Shown piece by piece: positions 15,375 to 24,623 of a DNA stretch of 34,572 nucleotides; positions within the stretch are counted from its first letter, which is position 1; each line of letters begins with the position of its first letter. The translations under genes and the position numbers were made by a program. The notes beneath the pieces were generated by a model. The model made no database searches. It saw nothing but the letters and a program-made list of their open reading frames with translations, and was not told the DNA's origin. Source of the DNA: Paenibacillus sp. Soil522 (GTDB lineage: Bacteria; Bacillota; Bacilli; Paenibacillales; Paenibacillaceae); the NCBI RefSeq assembly GCF_001428245.1, contig NZ_LMRV01000058.1, positions 1 to 34,572 of the forward strand. The letters are read 5' to 3'.

Positions 15375-15555
15375 ACGAACACCTCATTTCCCTAGATTAT
15401 TCCAGTATTATTGTTCTGTTGAATGATTTTATACATTCTTCAGCAATCGCAAAGTAATAAATGTAAAAATATTGATAAATTAACAAAACAAGAATAAATT
15501 AAAGTGAATGAGGTGAATATAAAAAAGATAAAAATATGAAAACGTTGGTGATTCT

Positions 15556-16053
15556 GTGCATTTAATCGTTTGTTTATTTACAATCTTCGCTGCTTGGCGC
15601 TGGGGAGATTGGCAGAATTGGAGAAAATATCACCCCACTATGTTTTACATAGCAGCAGGAGGACTGTTATATGAGTACTTAACAAGAGATAATACGATGT
15701 GGTATTTTTATCCGGATTTACTGTTTAACGAGAAAATAACAGTCATTATATATGCTTTAGTCACTATGCCTCTTAGCGTATTGATCTTCTTATCCCGGTA
15801 CCCGCAAACGATAAGGAAACAGCTCATATATTTAACCAAATGGGTTTTCATATATGTATTTGTTGAAACCATTTTGCATTCCTTTGGACGTATTTCATAT
15901 CAACATGGATGGAATTTATTCCACTCGTTGTTATTTGATATGATGATGTTTCCTATGCTGTTACTTCATCATAAGAAACCGCTTTGGGCATATCTGGTTT
16001 CGATTGTAATTGTTGTTTTATTAATGCATTGGTTTGATATACCTATGAGCTGA
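15556..16053 (+). CDS. CBO0543-family integral membrane protein
   Basis: A 165-residue protein with about five membrane helices. The N-terminus HLIVCLFTIFAAWRWGDWQN, then WRKYHPTMFYIAAGGLLYEY, is the pattern of the CBO0543 family, common in spore formers and of unknown function. YQHGWNLFHSLLFDMMMFP is a second conserved block. The start appears to be GTG 15556; the RBS is weak, and an in-frame stop lies about 20 bp upstream. A hairpin terminator follows the stop at 16085. The A/T-rich divergent region to the 285-aa membrane gene likely holds both promoters. Confidence 0.7.
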   Translation: MHLIVCLFTIFAAWRWGDWQNWRKYHPTMFYIAAGGLLYEYLTRDNTMWYFYPDLLFNEKITVIIYALVTMPLSVLIFLSRYPQTIRKQLIYLTKWVFIYVFVETILHSFGRISYQHGWNLFHSLLFDMMMFPMLLLHHKKPLWAYLVSIVIVVLLMHWFDIPMS

Positions 16054-16084
16054 ACCATTTCGTATCGGAGATGTAAAGATGATC

Positions 16085-16119
16085 AAGGATGAATTCTTAA
16101 ATAAGGATTCATCCTTTTC
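16085..16119 (+). terminator. Terminator after the CBO0543-type gene
   Basis: AAGGATGAATTC and GGATTCATCCTT pair around TTAAATA, followed by TTTCC. It lies 32 bp past the stop codon. Confidence 0.7.
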
Positions 16120-16255
16120 CTGCTTGTTAAAATGTTTACGAGTGGCAGGTGCGGTTCAAAAGCAGGTAAACGAATGATTTGTGTTATTATAAATAAATAT
16201 GTTCTTGAATACATAGCTCAATCAGAAATCATTTAAAGAATTGGGGAACGTTATT

Positions 16256-16531
16256 ATGGGTAAGAAAAGGAAACCGGCTGTCTCTTCACCGGCCAAATTC
16301 ACTCCGGGAAGCGAGAAGGATAAACCTGTTTTGCTCAATGAGCTACTCAGCGCAGATATTGTAACAAAGCTTAAAGCACAGGCAGAGGAATTAAAGAAAG
16401 CCGAGGAGACACGCAAGGAAGACATTCGTAAGCAGGAAGTAGAAAAAAAGAAATTAGAACAGAAGCGGTTGGAAAATGATTTCGCTTATTTGTTAGAAAA
16501 TAGCGATCCGAACTGGTCTAAGCATAAATAG
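16256..16531 (+). CDS. YqkE-family (DUF3886) coiled-coil protein
   Basis: A 91-residue, highly charged protein. It begins GKKRKPAVSSPAKFTPGSEK, continues LLNELLSADIVTKLKAQAEE and then a Lys/Glu-rich helix (residues about 45-75), ending FAYLLENSDPNWSKHK. This matches the small cytosolic YqkE proteins of Bacilli, of unknown function. I place the start at ATG 16256, after GGGGAAC, rather than at the in-frame TTG 15 bases upstream. It is convergent with the Cys-rich small gene, with only 11 bp between stops. Confidence 0.85.
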   Translation: MGKKRKPAVSSPAKFTPGSEKDKPVLLNELLSADIVTKLKAQAEELKKAEETRKEDIRKQEVEKKKLEQKRLENDFAYLLENSDPNWSKHK

Positions 16532-16542
16532 AACGGCAAGTT

Positions 16543-16728
16543 TTAGGATTGTTGCTTTTGTTTAGGCTCGAAATGCATACAAGGCTTGCCGGAGGAGTGC
16601 AGAACAATACTGCTCGGCAGCATCTTCGTTTTAAAGCCAAAGGCTTTGCAGCCTTTAGGTGCGCCCGGTTCCCAGGTAATGAAGAAATACTTGCATTTCA
16701 TGCAATCAATACGTTCATTCGCGTTCAT
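16543..16728 (-). CDS. Small conserved Cys-containing protein (61 aa)
   Basis: The core CMKCKYFFITWEPGAPKGCK plus AFGFKTKMLP, SSGKPCMHFEPK is a conserved short family of Firmicutes. Database entries of this type are sometimes labelled uracil-DNA glycosylase, but at 61 residues it has no glycosylase fold, and that label would be unsupported. Four cysteines (CxxC, GC, PC) could bind one metal ion. Start ATG 16728 follows GAGGT by seven bases. Function unknown. Confidence 0.8.
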   Translation of the reverse strand: MNANERIDCMKCKYFFITWEPGAPKGCKAFGFKTKMLPSSIVLHSSGKPCMHFEPKQKQQS

Positions 16729-16822
16729 TTGGCTACCTCAATAAATGGATTTAATTGCTTATTAATCGTTAATCATTTTACGAAGGATGAGGAGCAAAGT
16801 CAAACTTTATCATTCATGAAGA

Positions 16823-16858
16823 AAGTGGATGCCTCGTGCGGGCATCCACTTTTTTTTA
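16823..16858 (+). terminator. Strong terminator hairpin
   Basis: AAGTGGATGCC (16823-16833) pairs perfectly with GGCATCCACTT (16841-16851), followed by T7. No plus-strand gene of note precedes it within 250 bp except YqkE, so it probably insulates the SGNH hydrolase gene from upstream reads. Confidence 0.8.
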
Positions 16859-16966
16859 TGAATTTCACTGCGGCATACATAAATCCCACTTATCTGCAAA
16901 ACATGCTAACAACAACTATTTAGATAATGTTTGCTTGTACTGCAAGGTTAGGAGGCGGGTCATAGC

Positions 16967-17785
16967 GTGAAAACGAATGGATTGTGGCGATGTTTAGCAG
17001 CAGCTTCCCTATGCGCCACTGCAATATTGTTGATTGGCTTCGGCTGTACGGTCAAGGATATGCTTTTCCCTTATCGGGGGCAGGTTGCGATTGCAGCAGA
17101 ACCGAAAGCAGTTTGGACAGAAGCAGGCTCCCTTGAAAAAACGTCGGAAATTCGGGTCGTCGCCCTTGGCGATTCACTCACGAAGGGAACAGGCGATAAT
17201 ACCGGAGACGGGTATGTAAAGCAAGTTGCCGCAGGTCTCCGTAAAACAACGAACAAGCCGGTTAAAATTTTAAACAATCTAGCGATAAACGGTCTTCGCA
17301 CCGACCAGCTGGCAGAACGGCTAGACAGAGATAAAGGCTTTGCATATGCGCTGCAGAAAGCTAATTTAATTCTTCTGACGATCGGCGGCAACGATTTATT
17401 TCATACAGCTCGTGCCCGGAATGCAGGCCGCAAGCTGTCGGCTTACAGCATGGAAGGACTCTCGAAAGAGCTTCCTGCAACTCTAGAGCGCTTCGGGCGG
17501 ATCATTAAAGAGCTTTATGCAATCAACAGCTCCGCCAAAATCGTATATGTCGGCTTATACAATCCCTTTTATGATATCAAAGAGCTTCGCAGCGGAAGCC
17601 TGGAGGTACAGCAATGGAACGAGAAGGCGTATACGCTGCTGCATAACTATCCGAATATGATTATGGTGCCGACCTTTGATTTGTTTGAAGGGAAAATTGC
17701 CGACTATCTTTCAGACGATCATTTCCACCCCAATCATAATGGCTATAAAAGAGTGGCATCACGTATTTTGGATTCGTTGAACTAG
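16967..17785 (+). CDS. Secreted or membrane-anchored SGNH/GDSL hydrolase
   Basis: A 272-residue protein. Residues 9-33 form a signal peptide or anchor (LAAASLCATAILLIGFGC), and the Cys could be lipidated only if a lipobox is accepted (IGFGC is imperfect). The GDSL domain shows block I VVALGDSLTKG with the Ser nucleophile, block III IGGNDLF and block V DDHFHPNHNGY with catalytic Asp and His. Family members are extracytoplasmic esterases or lipases similar to B. subtilis YpmR. Start is GTG 16967 after GGAGGCGGG. It stands 60 bp before the ABC transporter genes and may share a transcript with them. Confidence 0.9.
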   Translation: MKTNGLWRCLAAASLCATAILLIGFGCTVKDMLFPYRGQVAIAAEPKAVWTEAGSLEKTSEIRVVALGDSLTKGTGDNTGDGYVKQVAAGLRKTTNKPVKILNNLAINGLRTDQLAERLDRDKGFAYALQKANLILLTIGGNDLFHTARARNAGRKLSAYSMEGLSKELPATLERFGRIIKELYAINSSAKIVYVGLYNPFYDIKELRSGSLEVQQWNEKAYTLLHNYPNMIMVPTFDLFEGKIADYLSDDHFHPNHNGYKRVASRILDSLN

Positions 17786-17844
17786 ATCGGTTTAGCATGC
17801 TGCAGAGTTGACCAATCTGATACGAAATACGAAGATAGGAGGAA

Positions 17845-18801
17845 ATGATGGTGAGACCTGTTCTATCCGTGAAGCGGCTGCACAAAAAAATTCGTGGAAA
17901 AACAATTATACACGACATAAGCTTCGAGGTAAATGAAGGAGAAATATTCGGCTTCCTCGGTCCCAACGGCTCCGGCAAAACGACGACAATCCGCATGCTG
18001 GTCGATCTGATTAAACCAACCTCGGGCGACGTTTATATTTGCGGAAACCACGTACAAAAGGAGCCGGAGAAGGCTCTGCGGCATGTCGGATGTATCGTTG
18101 AAAATCCGGAGGCTTATCCGTATTTAACCGGTTACGAGAACCTGGAGTATTTTGCTCGAATGCTTGAAGGAACGGATGAGGCCCGTATTAGAGAAGTCGT
18201 ATCGATCGTTAGACTTGAGGAGCGGATTCATGATAAGGTCATGACTTATTCGCTAGGCATGCGGCAAAGGCTCGGAATCGCGCAAGCGCTGCTTGGCAGG
18301 CCGAAGCTGCTCATATTGGATGAACCGACGAACGGGCTTGATCCAAAAGGAATGAAGGAGCTCCGTGAATTTGTCCGAATGCTTGCGGACCAGCGTATGA
18401 GCGTTTTTATATCCAGCCATTTATTAAGCGAAATCCAGCTTCTATGTGATCGTGTCGCTATTATTAACGGCGGACGAGTGCTTGCGGAAGGAAGTGTATC
18501 CGACCTTATTAAGCAGGCCAGAGGCTACGTGGTTTGGCAGCTTGATAATCCGGAATTGGGCAAGCAAGTGTTAGCTGGCAATCATGCCATTCAAATGATT
18601 GGAAGCGATGTCCATCAGCTTGATGAAGGCTTGATCGCCAATATGGCGGATGCCATTATTACAACGATGTCCGCCGATCAAATACCTGGCAGTGTAGAGA
18701 AGCTTGTTGAGCAGCAAATCGGCGTCATGTCCGTCCATCAGATCGGACCATCGCTGGAGGAGCTATTTCTAACATTGACGGAAGGTGAAACATATGGTTA
18801 G
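17845..18801 (+). CDS. ABC transporter ATP-binding protein
   Basis: A protein of about 318 residues. Walker A FLGPNGSGKTTTIR, Q-loop region, signature YSLGMRQRLGIAQALL, Walker B LLILDEPTNGLDP and the H-loop in ISSHLLSEI are complete. The C-terminal extension after residue 220 is typical of ABC-2 type exporters of antibiotics, lantibiotics or polymers. AGGAGG at 17837 is only two bases from ATG 17845, so ATG 17848 or GTG 17851 may be the true start. The stop overlaps the permease start by eight bases, showing that the two form one exporter. Confidence 0.93.
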   Translation: MMVRPVLSVKRLHKKIRGKTIIHDISFEVNEGEIFGFLGPNGSGKTTTIRMLVDLIKPTSGDVYICGNHVQKEPEKALRHVGCIVENPEAYPYLTGYENLEYFARMLEGTDEARIREVVSIVRLEERIHDKVMTYSLGMRQRLGIAQALLGRPKLLILDEPTNGLDPKGMKELREFVRMLADQRMSVFISSHLLSEIQLLCDRVAIINGGRVLAEGSVSDLIKQARGYVVWQLDNPELGKQVLAGNHAIQMIGSDVHQLDEGLIANMADAIITTMSADQIPGSVEKLVEQQIGVMSVHQIGPSLEELFLTLTEGETYG

Positions 18802-19780
18802 CTTATTGCCGCTCATCCAAAACGAGATGCTGAAAGTTTGGAAGAAAAAAAGATTTTTCGTAATTGTTCTCATTTTGCTTGCGCTTATTCCTATTTTTAC
18901 TTACGCTGAGCTAAAGGTCGCACAGAACAACGCTGCCAAATTTTCGGATTGGCGCAATCAGGTGCTTCAGCAAATGACCGATTTAGAAAACACGCTCGCA
19001 AGCGACCGTATTCCGGAAGAGTGGAAGCGCAGCAGGCGCGCAGCTGTACAGCAGCTTCAATATTATTTGGTTCATGATGTTAATCCTAACGCCCCGAACG
19101 GTGTAACGTTTACAAGAAGCTTTTTGGACAACGCAGTTACCTTATTTATTCCACTTCTGGTCTTAGCGCTGGGATCGGACATTGTATCAAGTGAACGAAC
19201 GTCGGGCACGATTAAAATGCTGCTTACCAGACCGATTAAACGGTGGAAAGTACTGCTAAGCAAGCTAATTGTACTGGTTTTATACGTATCGCTTACGGTT
19301 GTCACAACGGCAATACTCTGTTATTTGATTTCTGGCTTGTTTTTTGGGTATGAAGGCTGGACGATGCCCGTGTTTACCGGGTTCCAAATAAGCGGGTCGG
19401 CTATTGATTTTACGCATGCGCATGCCGTACCCCAGTGGCAATATATATGGATGCAAGCAGGGTTGGCATGGTTTTCAGCTATGACGGTTGCGATTCTTGC
19501 TTTTATGGTGTCCGTGCTCATTCGCAGTACAGCTGCAAGCATAGTAACGATGATGGCCGCTGTCCTTACAGGAACGATTTTATCAGGCATGACATCGACT
19601 TGGACGGGCGCTAAATATTTATTTGCCGTTAATCTAAAACTCACCAGCTATCTCGATGGATCGCCGCCTCCTATAGACGGAATGACACTGCCGTTTTCCC
19701 TTACGGTGCTTGTGATTTGGGGGGCGTTCGCACTGGTCGTCTCCTTTGGTGTCTTTACGAAACAGGACATCTTGAATTAA
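18794..19780 (+). CDS. ABC-2 type transporter permease
   Basis: About 328 residues from ATG 18794 (eight bases after GGAAGG, inside the end of the ATPase gene); an in-frame GTG three codons upstream is less likely. It has an N-terminal helix (FFVIVLILLALIPIFTYAEL), a long external region to about residue 105, then five helices. The EXXXGTIKMLLTRPIKRWKV segment (SSERTSGTIKMLLTRP) is characteristic of ABC-2 permeases. It forms the membrane channel for the upstream ATPase. The substrate is unknown; the neighbouring hydrolase gives no firm hint. Confidence 0.92.
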   Translation: MVSLLPLIQNEMLKVWKKKRFFVIVLILLALIPIFTYAELKVAQNNAAKFSDWRNQVLQQMTDLENTLASDRIPEEWKRSRRAAVQQLQYYLVHDVNPNAPNGVTFTRSFLDNAVTLFIPLLVLALGSDIVSSERTSGTIKMLLTRPIKRWKVLLSKLIVLVLYVSLTVVTTAILCYLISGLFFGYEGWTMPVFTGFQISGSAIDFTHAHAVPQWQYIWMQAGLAWFSAMTVAILAFMVSVLIRSTAASIVTMMAAVLTGTILSGMTSTWTGAKYLFAVNLKLTSYLDGSPPPIDGMTLPFSLTVLVIWGAFALVVSFGVFTKQDILN

Positions 19781-19826
19781 AATAGCTTGAAGATACGGAA
19801 ACGTGACTACAGATTGGGGGACGCTC

Positions 19827-21797
19827 ATGACAGAGCAAACAGATCTCTTCACAAATACAGCGGCCGCAGATCGGAACTACGAGGCCGATGATATACAGGT
19901 GCTTGAGGGCTTAACTGCAGTAAGGAAAAGGCCGGGCATGTACATAGGCAGTACAAGCAGTTCAGGACTGCATCATCTCGTTTGGGAAATTGTCGATAAT
20001 GCGGTCGATGAGCATTTGGCTAGATTTTGTTCGGCAATAGAAGTAACGCTGCACAAGAACGGCGCGGTAACTGTTCATGATAACGGGCGGGGAATTCCAA
20101 CCGGCATGCATAAGACCGGTATTCCGACTCCGCAAGTTGTTTTTACCATATTGCATGCGGGCGGCAAGTTTGGCGGCGGGGGCTATAAAAAATCCGGCGG
20201 CTTGCACGGCGTAGGCGCTTCGGTTACGAATGCCTTATCGGAATGGCTGGAGGTTGAGATTTTCCGTGACGGCAAAATTCATAGACAGCGCTTTGAATAC
20301 TGGGTGGATGAGGCTGGCCGGGAGCATGTCGGGGAGCCGGTACGCGGATTAGAGATCATTGGGACAACAAATCGGACAGGCACAAAGGTTACGTTCAAGC
20401 CCGACGGCCGCGTGTTTCAGAATGGAACAACTCTTAACTACGATACGCTTGCCGAACGCTTGCAGGAGATCGCGTTTCTGAACTCCGGTCTTAAGGTATC
20501 GATTAAAGACGACCGCAGCGGCAAGCAGGATATGTTTCACTATGAAGGCGGAGCGCGCCAATTTGTTCAATTTTTGAACGAGAATAAGACAGTGCTGCAT
20601 GACGTGATTCACTTTGCAAGCGAACGGGATGAAATTGAGGTAGAGGTGGCTTTGCAGTATAACGACGGTTACACTGAGACGATCGCCTCCTTCGTTAACT
20701 CGATCCCGACGCGAGGCGGCGGTACGCATGAAACCGGTTTTAAAACCGCTTATACGCGCGTGATGAATGACTATGCCCGCAAAGCGGCTATGCTGAAGGA
20801 TAAAGACAAAAACCTTGAGGGCAATGATTTGCGCGAAGGGATGATGGTCGTCATTAATATTAAGATGTCCGAGGTGGAATTCGTCGGCCAGACGAAGGAC
20901 CAGCTCGGCAGCTCATCGGCCCGGAGCGCGGTAGATGCGATCGTTTCCGAGAAGATGCAGGTATTTCTGGAGGAAAACCCCCAAATCGCGCAAATGCTGT
21001 TAAAGAAATCGCTTCAGGCATCGAAAGCGCGTGAAGCCGCGCGCAAAGCCCGTGAAGAAATACGCAGCGGCAAGAAAAAAAGCGAGAGCTCCAATCTTAA
21101 TGGCAAGTTAACCCCGGCGCAGTCTAAAGACGTTACGCGCACGGAGCTGTTCATTGTGGAAGGGGATTCCGCAGGAGGCTCCGCAAAGCAAGGCCGTGAT
21201 TCAAAAATACAGGCGCTGCTGCCGCTTAAGGGCAAGCCGATGAATCCGGAGAAAGCAAAGCTTATTGATATTTTGAAAAACGACGAGTATAAAGCGATTA
21301 TTTCGGCAATCGGTGCGGGCGTCGGCTCGGAGTTCGCAGCCGAGGAATGCAACTATAATAAAATTATCATTATGACGGATGCGGATACAGACGGCGCCCA
21401 TATTCAAGTGCTGCTCCTTACTTTTTTCTATCGTTATATGAAGCCGTTAATCGACTTGGGACGCGTATATATCGCACAGCCGCCATTGTATAAAATTACT
21501 CGTAAATCAGGTAAGCTGGAAACGATTCGTTATGCTTGGACGGACGAGCAGCTGCAAAATTATTTGAAGGAATATGGCAAGAACTATGAGCTGCAGCGAT
21601 ATAAAGGTCTGGGAGAGATGAATCCCGATCAGCTATGGGAAACGACGATGGATCCGGAGAAACGGACGCTTTTACAAGTGCAAATCGAGGATGCGGCAAA
21701 AGCGGAGCGCAGAGTATCGACGCTTATGGGAGATAAGGTTGATCCGCGCAAACGCTGGATTGTCGAGAATGTCGACTTTATGGAATATGAGGAATAG
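19827..21797 (+). CDS. parE: DNA topoisomerase IV subunit B
   Basis: A 656-residue ATPase subunit of topoisomerase IV, which decatenates daughter chromosomes. The GHKL ATPase has IVDNAVDEHLA, HDNGRGIP and GGLHGVGASVTNAL. The transducer follows with GQTKDQLGSS, and the TOPRIM domain shows VEGDSAGGSAKQGRD and the metal site MTDADTDGAH. Length and the adjoining parC gene favour ParE over GyrB. I choose ATG 19827 with GGGGGAC upstream; the in-frame GTG 19803 would add eight residues and lacks an RBS. parC begins 12 bp after its stop, giving a parEC operon. Confidence 0.95.
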   Translation: MTEQTDLFTNTAAADRNYEADDIQVLEGLTAVRKRPGMYIGSTSSSGLHHLVWEIVDNAVDEHLARFCSAIEVTLHKNGAVTVHDNGRGIPTGMHKTGIPTPQVVFTILHAGGKFGGGGYKKSGGLHGVGASVTNALSEWLEVEIFRDGKIHRQRFEYWVDEAGREHVGEPVRGLEIIGTTNRTGTKVTFKPDGRVFQNGTTLNYDTLAERLQEIAFLNSGLKVSIKDDRSGKQDMFHYEGGARQFVQFLNENKTVLHDVIHFASERDEIEVEVALQYNDGYTETIASFVNSIPTRGGGTHETGFKTAYTRVMNDYARKAAMLKDKDKNLEGNDLREGMMVVINIKMSEVEFVGQTKDQLGSSSARSAVDAIVSEKMQVFLEENPQIAQMLLKKSLQASKAREAARKAREEIRSGKKKSESSNLNGKLTPAQSKDVTRTELFIVEGDSAGGSAKQGRDSKIQALLPLKGKPMNPEKAKLIDILKNDEYKAIISAIGAGVGSEFAAEECNYNKIIIMTDADTDGAHIQVLLLTFFYRYMKPLIDLGRVYIAQPPLYKITRKSGKLETIRYAWTDEQLQNYLKEYGKNYELQRYKGLGEMNPDQLWETTMDPEKRTLLQVQIEDAAKAERRVSTLMGDKVDPRKRWIVENVDFMEYEE

Positions 21798-21809
21798 GGG
21801 GATTTCTGC

Positions 21810-24272
21810 ATGAGTATGCTGGAACAATTTTTACCGGCGTTTTTGGAGGAGGTTGTAGGAGACCGCTTCGGACGCTATTCAAAGTATATAATTCAGGACC
21901 GCGCGATTCCTGACGTTCGTGACGGCTTAAAGCCGGTGCAGCGTCGTATTCTATATGCGATGTATGATTCGGGTAATACGCCGGACAAGCAATACCGTAA
22001 ATCGGCCAAAACGGTCGGCGACGTAATGGGTAACTATCATCCCCATGGCGATTCATCCATCTATGAAGGCATGGTGCGGATGGCGCAGCCGTGGAAGATG
22101 GGGCACCCGCTCGTGGACGGTCACGGCAACTGGGGCTCACAGGATGATGATCCTGCAGCAGCGATGCGTTATACGGAAGCACGCTTGTCTCCGATCGCGA
22201 TGGAGCTGCTTAGAGATATCGAGAAGCGAACCGTACAATTTAAAGATAATTTCGATAATACGACGAAGGAGCCTGTGGTGCTGCCGTCGCGGTACCCCAA
22301 TTTGCTCGTAAACGGAACGAGCGGGATCTCTGCCGGCTTCGCCACGGAAATTCCGCCCCATAACCTGCGCGAGGTCATTGACGCATGTATTGCACTTATG
22401 GGAAGCCCTGAGCTTACGCTTGAGGAGCTTATGACCTTCGTAAAAGGCCCCGATTTTCCGACCGGAGGCATTATCATGGGCGAGGAAGGCATTCGGGATG
22501 CTTACGCCACCGGAAAAGGCCGTATCTATTTACGCGCAAAAACAGCCATCGAGGAGATGCGTGGCGGCAAGCAGCAGCTTGTCATTACAGAAATTCCTTA
22601 TCAGGTCGTGAAATCGCGTCTGGTTACCGCTATGGAAAACATTCGACTAGAGAAAAAGGTCGAGGGTATCGCTGAAGTTCGCGATGAGAGCGGACGCAAC
22701 GGACTTCGTATCGTGGTGGAATTCAAGAAGGACGCGGATGCACAAGGGATTTTAGCTTATTTTTTCAAGAAGACGGATCTGCAAGTCGCTTATAGTTTTA
22801 ATATGGTCGCGATTGTGAACAAAACACCTATGCAGCTTGGATTAAAGCAAATTTTATCCGCTTATATCGAGCATCAGAAGGAAGTCGTTACGTTCCGGAC
22901 GAAATACGATCTTGAGAAGGCAGAGGATCGGGCTCATGTGGTGGAGGGCCTGGTTAAGGCGCTTAATATTTTGGACGAAGTCATCGCAACGATCAAAGCA
23001 TCCAAGAACCGTGCGGATGCGCAGGATAATCTGATCGCTAAGTACAGCTTTACAGCCCGTCAAGCGGACGCAATTCTCACGTTACAGCTCTATCGCTTAA
23101 CGAATCTGGAGATTACTACGCTTGAGAAAGAGCTTAAGGAAGCGTTGAAAAAAATCGCTTACTTGAAATCGATCTTGGCCAGCGATAAGAAGCTGATTGG
23201 CGTCATAAAGGATGAGCTGCTGGAAATCCGGACGAAATATGGAATTGACCGCCGGTCTGATCTTGTCGGTGAAATTGAGGAGCTGAAGGTTAACCTCGAA
23301 GTGCTGGTTACGCCGGAGGATGTTCTTGTAACGCTAAGCCATGAAGGCTACGTGAAACGGACGAGCATGCTGTCGTTCACGAGATCAGGCGGAGAGCTGC
23401 AAAACGCGGGAGTCAAGGAAGGCGATTTCGTGCGGGGGCTGTTTGAGGTCAATACGATTGACAATTTGCTTCTGTTTACGCGGAAGGGCCAATATTATTT
23501 ATTGCCGGTTCACCAAATACCGGAGTTCAAATGGAAGGATACGGGAACCGCTATCGTTAACGTCGTTCCGATTCCGAAGGATGATTCGATCGTAAGCGTC
23601 ATTCCGATTAAAGATATATTAGCCTCGACCGCCTCGCTTGTCTTCGTAACCAAACGAGGCCAAGTTAAACGGACCGAGCTTAAGGAATATGCAACGACGA
23701 GGTCAACCGCTGTCGCAGCTTGCAAAGTTTCCGATGGCGATGAGGTCATCCGTGTAGTGCTTAGCGACAGTTCGAAGCAAATCATGCTCATCACGAAGCA
23801 AGGCATGAGTATACGGTTTACGGAGACTGAGGTTAATCCGATGGGAAGAGTGGCAACGGGCGTAAGAGGCATACAGCTTAAGGATGGAGACGAGATTATC
23901 GCCGCGGAATGGGTTGCTGAGGATGAAGGCGAAGTACTCGTCATTACCGATATTGGATTCGCAAAGCGTTCACTTCTGCTCGATTATCCGATTCAGGGCA
24001 GAGGCGGCAAGGGCGTTCAAACGTTTGAGTTCAAAGAAGGCAAGCGAGTGCGTCCAAACGGCGCTTCGCTGGTCGGAGCTTATTATTGCAAGGAAGCGAA
24101 AGAAATCGTTGCGGTCACAGCTTCTGGAGCGAAGCTGGCCGCTGTATCGGATAAAGCGCCAATCGAAGAGCGTAAAGCGGTAGGCAAGCTGGTGTTCCCG
24201 GTAGAGAAAAATGATGTCATCACGAACACGCTTGCACGCTCTCTGTCAGATGTTAATCAAAAGGGCGATTAG
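21810..24272 (+). CDS. parC: DNA topoisomerase IV subunit A
   Basis: An 820-residue DNA-cleaving subunit. The winged-helix region contains the quinolone-determining segment GNYHPHGDSSIYEGMV with Ser82 and Glu86 at the usual resistance positions (wild-type residues). The active-site Tyr121 is in AAMRYTEARLS. A coiled-coil tower and the beta-pinwheel C-terminal domain with repeated KRG-type motifs (VTKRGQVKRTEL, ITKQGMSIRF) follow. The RBS is within GGAATAGGGGGA. Its 3' end overlaps by 20 bp a convergent small ORF on the minus strand. Confidence 0.95.
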   Translation: MSMLEQFLPAFLEEVVGDRFGRYSKYIIQDRAIPDVRDGLKPVQRRILYAMYDSGNTPDKQYRKSAKTVGDVMGNYHPHGDSSIYEGMVRMAQPWKMGHPLVDGHGNWGSQDDDPAAAMRYTEARLSPIAMELLRDIEKRTVQFKDNFDNTTKEPVVLPSRYPNLLVNGTSGISAGFATEIPPHNLREVIDACIALMGSPELTLEELMTFVKGPDFPTGGIIMGEEGIRDAYATGKGRIYLRAKTAIEEMRGGKQQLVITEIPYQVVKSRLVTAMENIRLEKKVEGIAEVRDESGRNGLRIVVEFKKDADAQGILAYFFKKTDLQVAYSFNMVAIVNKTPMQLGLKQILSAYIEHQKEVVTFRTKYDLEKAEDRAHVVEGLVKALNILDEVIATIKASKNRADAQDNLIAKYSFTARQADAILTLQLYRLTNLEITTLEKELKEALKKIAYLKSILASDKKLIGVIKDELLEIRTKYGIDRRSDLVGEIEELKVNLEVLVTPEDVLVTLSHEGYVKRTSMLSFTRSGGELQNAGVKEGDFVRGLFEVNTIDNLLLFTRKGQYYLLPVHQIPEFKWKDTGTAIVNVVPIPKDDSIVSVIPIKDILASTASLVFVTKRGQVKRTELKEYATTRSTAVAACKVSDGDEVIRVVLSDSSKQIMLITKQGMSIRFTETEVNPMGRVATGVRGIQLKDGDEIIAAEWVAEDEGEVLVITDIGFAKRSLLLDYPIQGRGGKGVQTFEFKEGKRVRPNGASLVGAYYCKEAKEIVAVTASGAKLAAVSDKAPIEERKAVGKLVFPVEKNDVITNTLARSLSDVNQKGD

Positions 24273-24420
24273 GCGGATCAAACCGTTCAATCACTTCTAA
24301 AATAGCTTCAAGCATGACCCACAACGGTACCAGCTCATCCGGGCGGTCCAGCCATTGTGGGTCTTTTAGAATACCGTAGTTTTTAATTTTTTGAATAATT
24401 AAAGCTTTTCTTTCTTCCAC
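24253..24420 (-). CDS. Small conserved-looking protein overlapping the parC 3' end
   Basis: A 55-residue ORF: EERKALIIQKIKNYGILKDP, QWLDRPDELVPLWVMLEAIL, EVIERFDPPNRPFD. GTG 24420 lies ten bases after AAGGAG; GTG 24429 is an alternative but is too close to the RBS. The regular helix pattern and good RBS make it credible. The last 20 bp overlap parC antisense. No family or function is recognised. Moderate confidence because of its size. Confidence 0.55.
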   Translation of the reverse strand: MEERKALIIQKIKNYGILKDPQWLDRPDELVPLWVMLEAILEVIERFDPPNRPFD

Positions 24421-24535
24421 TGGGTTCACGCTCCTTACTCATTAAGAAAAAACAGAGATGGCGCTGGGCCTTCGCCTCATTGTATGTCTAACCCTGTCAT
24501 AATGTTCATTATTGTATCGATTAGTATCGCAAATT

Positions 24536-24580
24536 ATTAATTGGGTTAATCTTTTATTCGACAATTAAGACTGCTATAAT
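24536..24580 (+). promoter_or_regulatory. Promoter and possible operator of the MarR gene
   Basis: An extended -10 element TGCTATAAT is at 24572-24580, about 43 bp before the start codon. The inverted repeat ATTAA-TTGGG-TTAAT at 24536-24550 lies around the expected -35 region, a usual place for MarR autorepression. The role is inferred. Confidence 0.45.
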
Positions 24581-24623
24581 AAATATCAAATAGGTGGAAA
24601 TTGACAGAGGGCTGGTGTGAGCT

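Noticed and set aside
16543..16728. Uracil-DNA glycosylase
   Set aside because: The 61-residue protein is too short for the fold and has none of its catalytic motifs; it is simply a Cys-rich small family.
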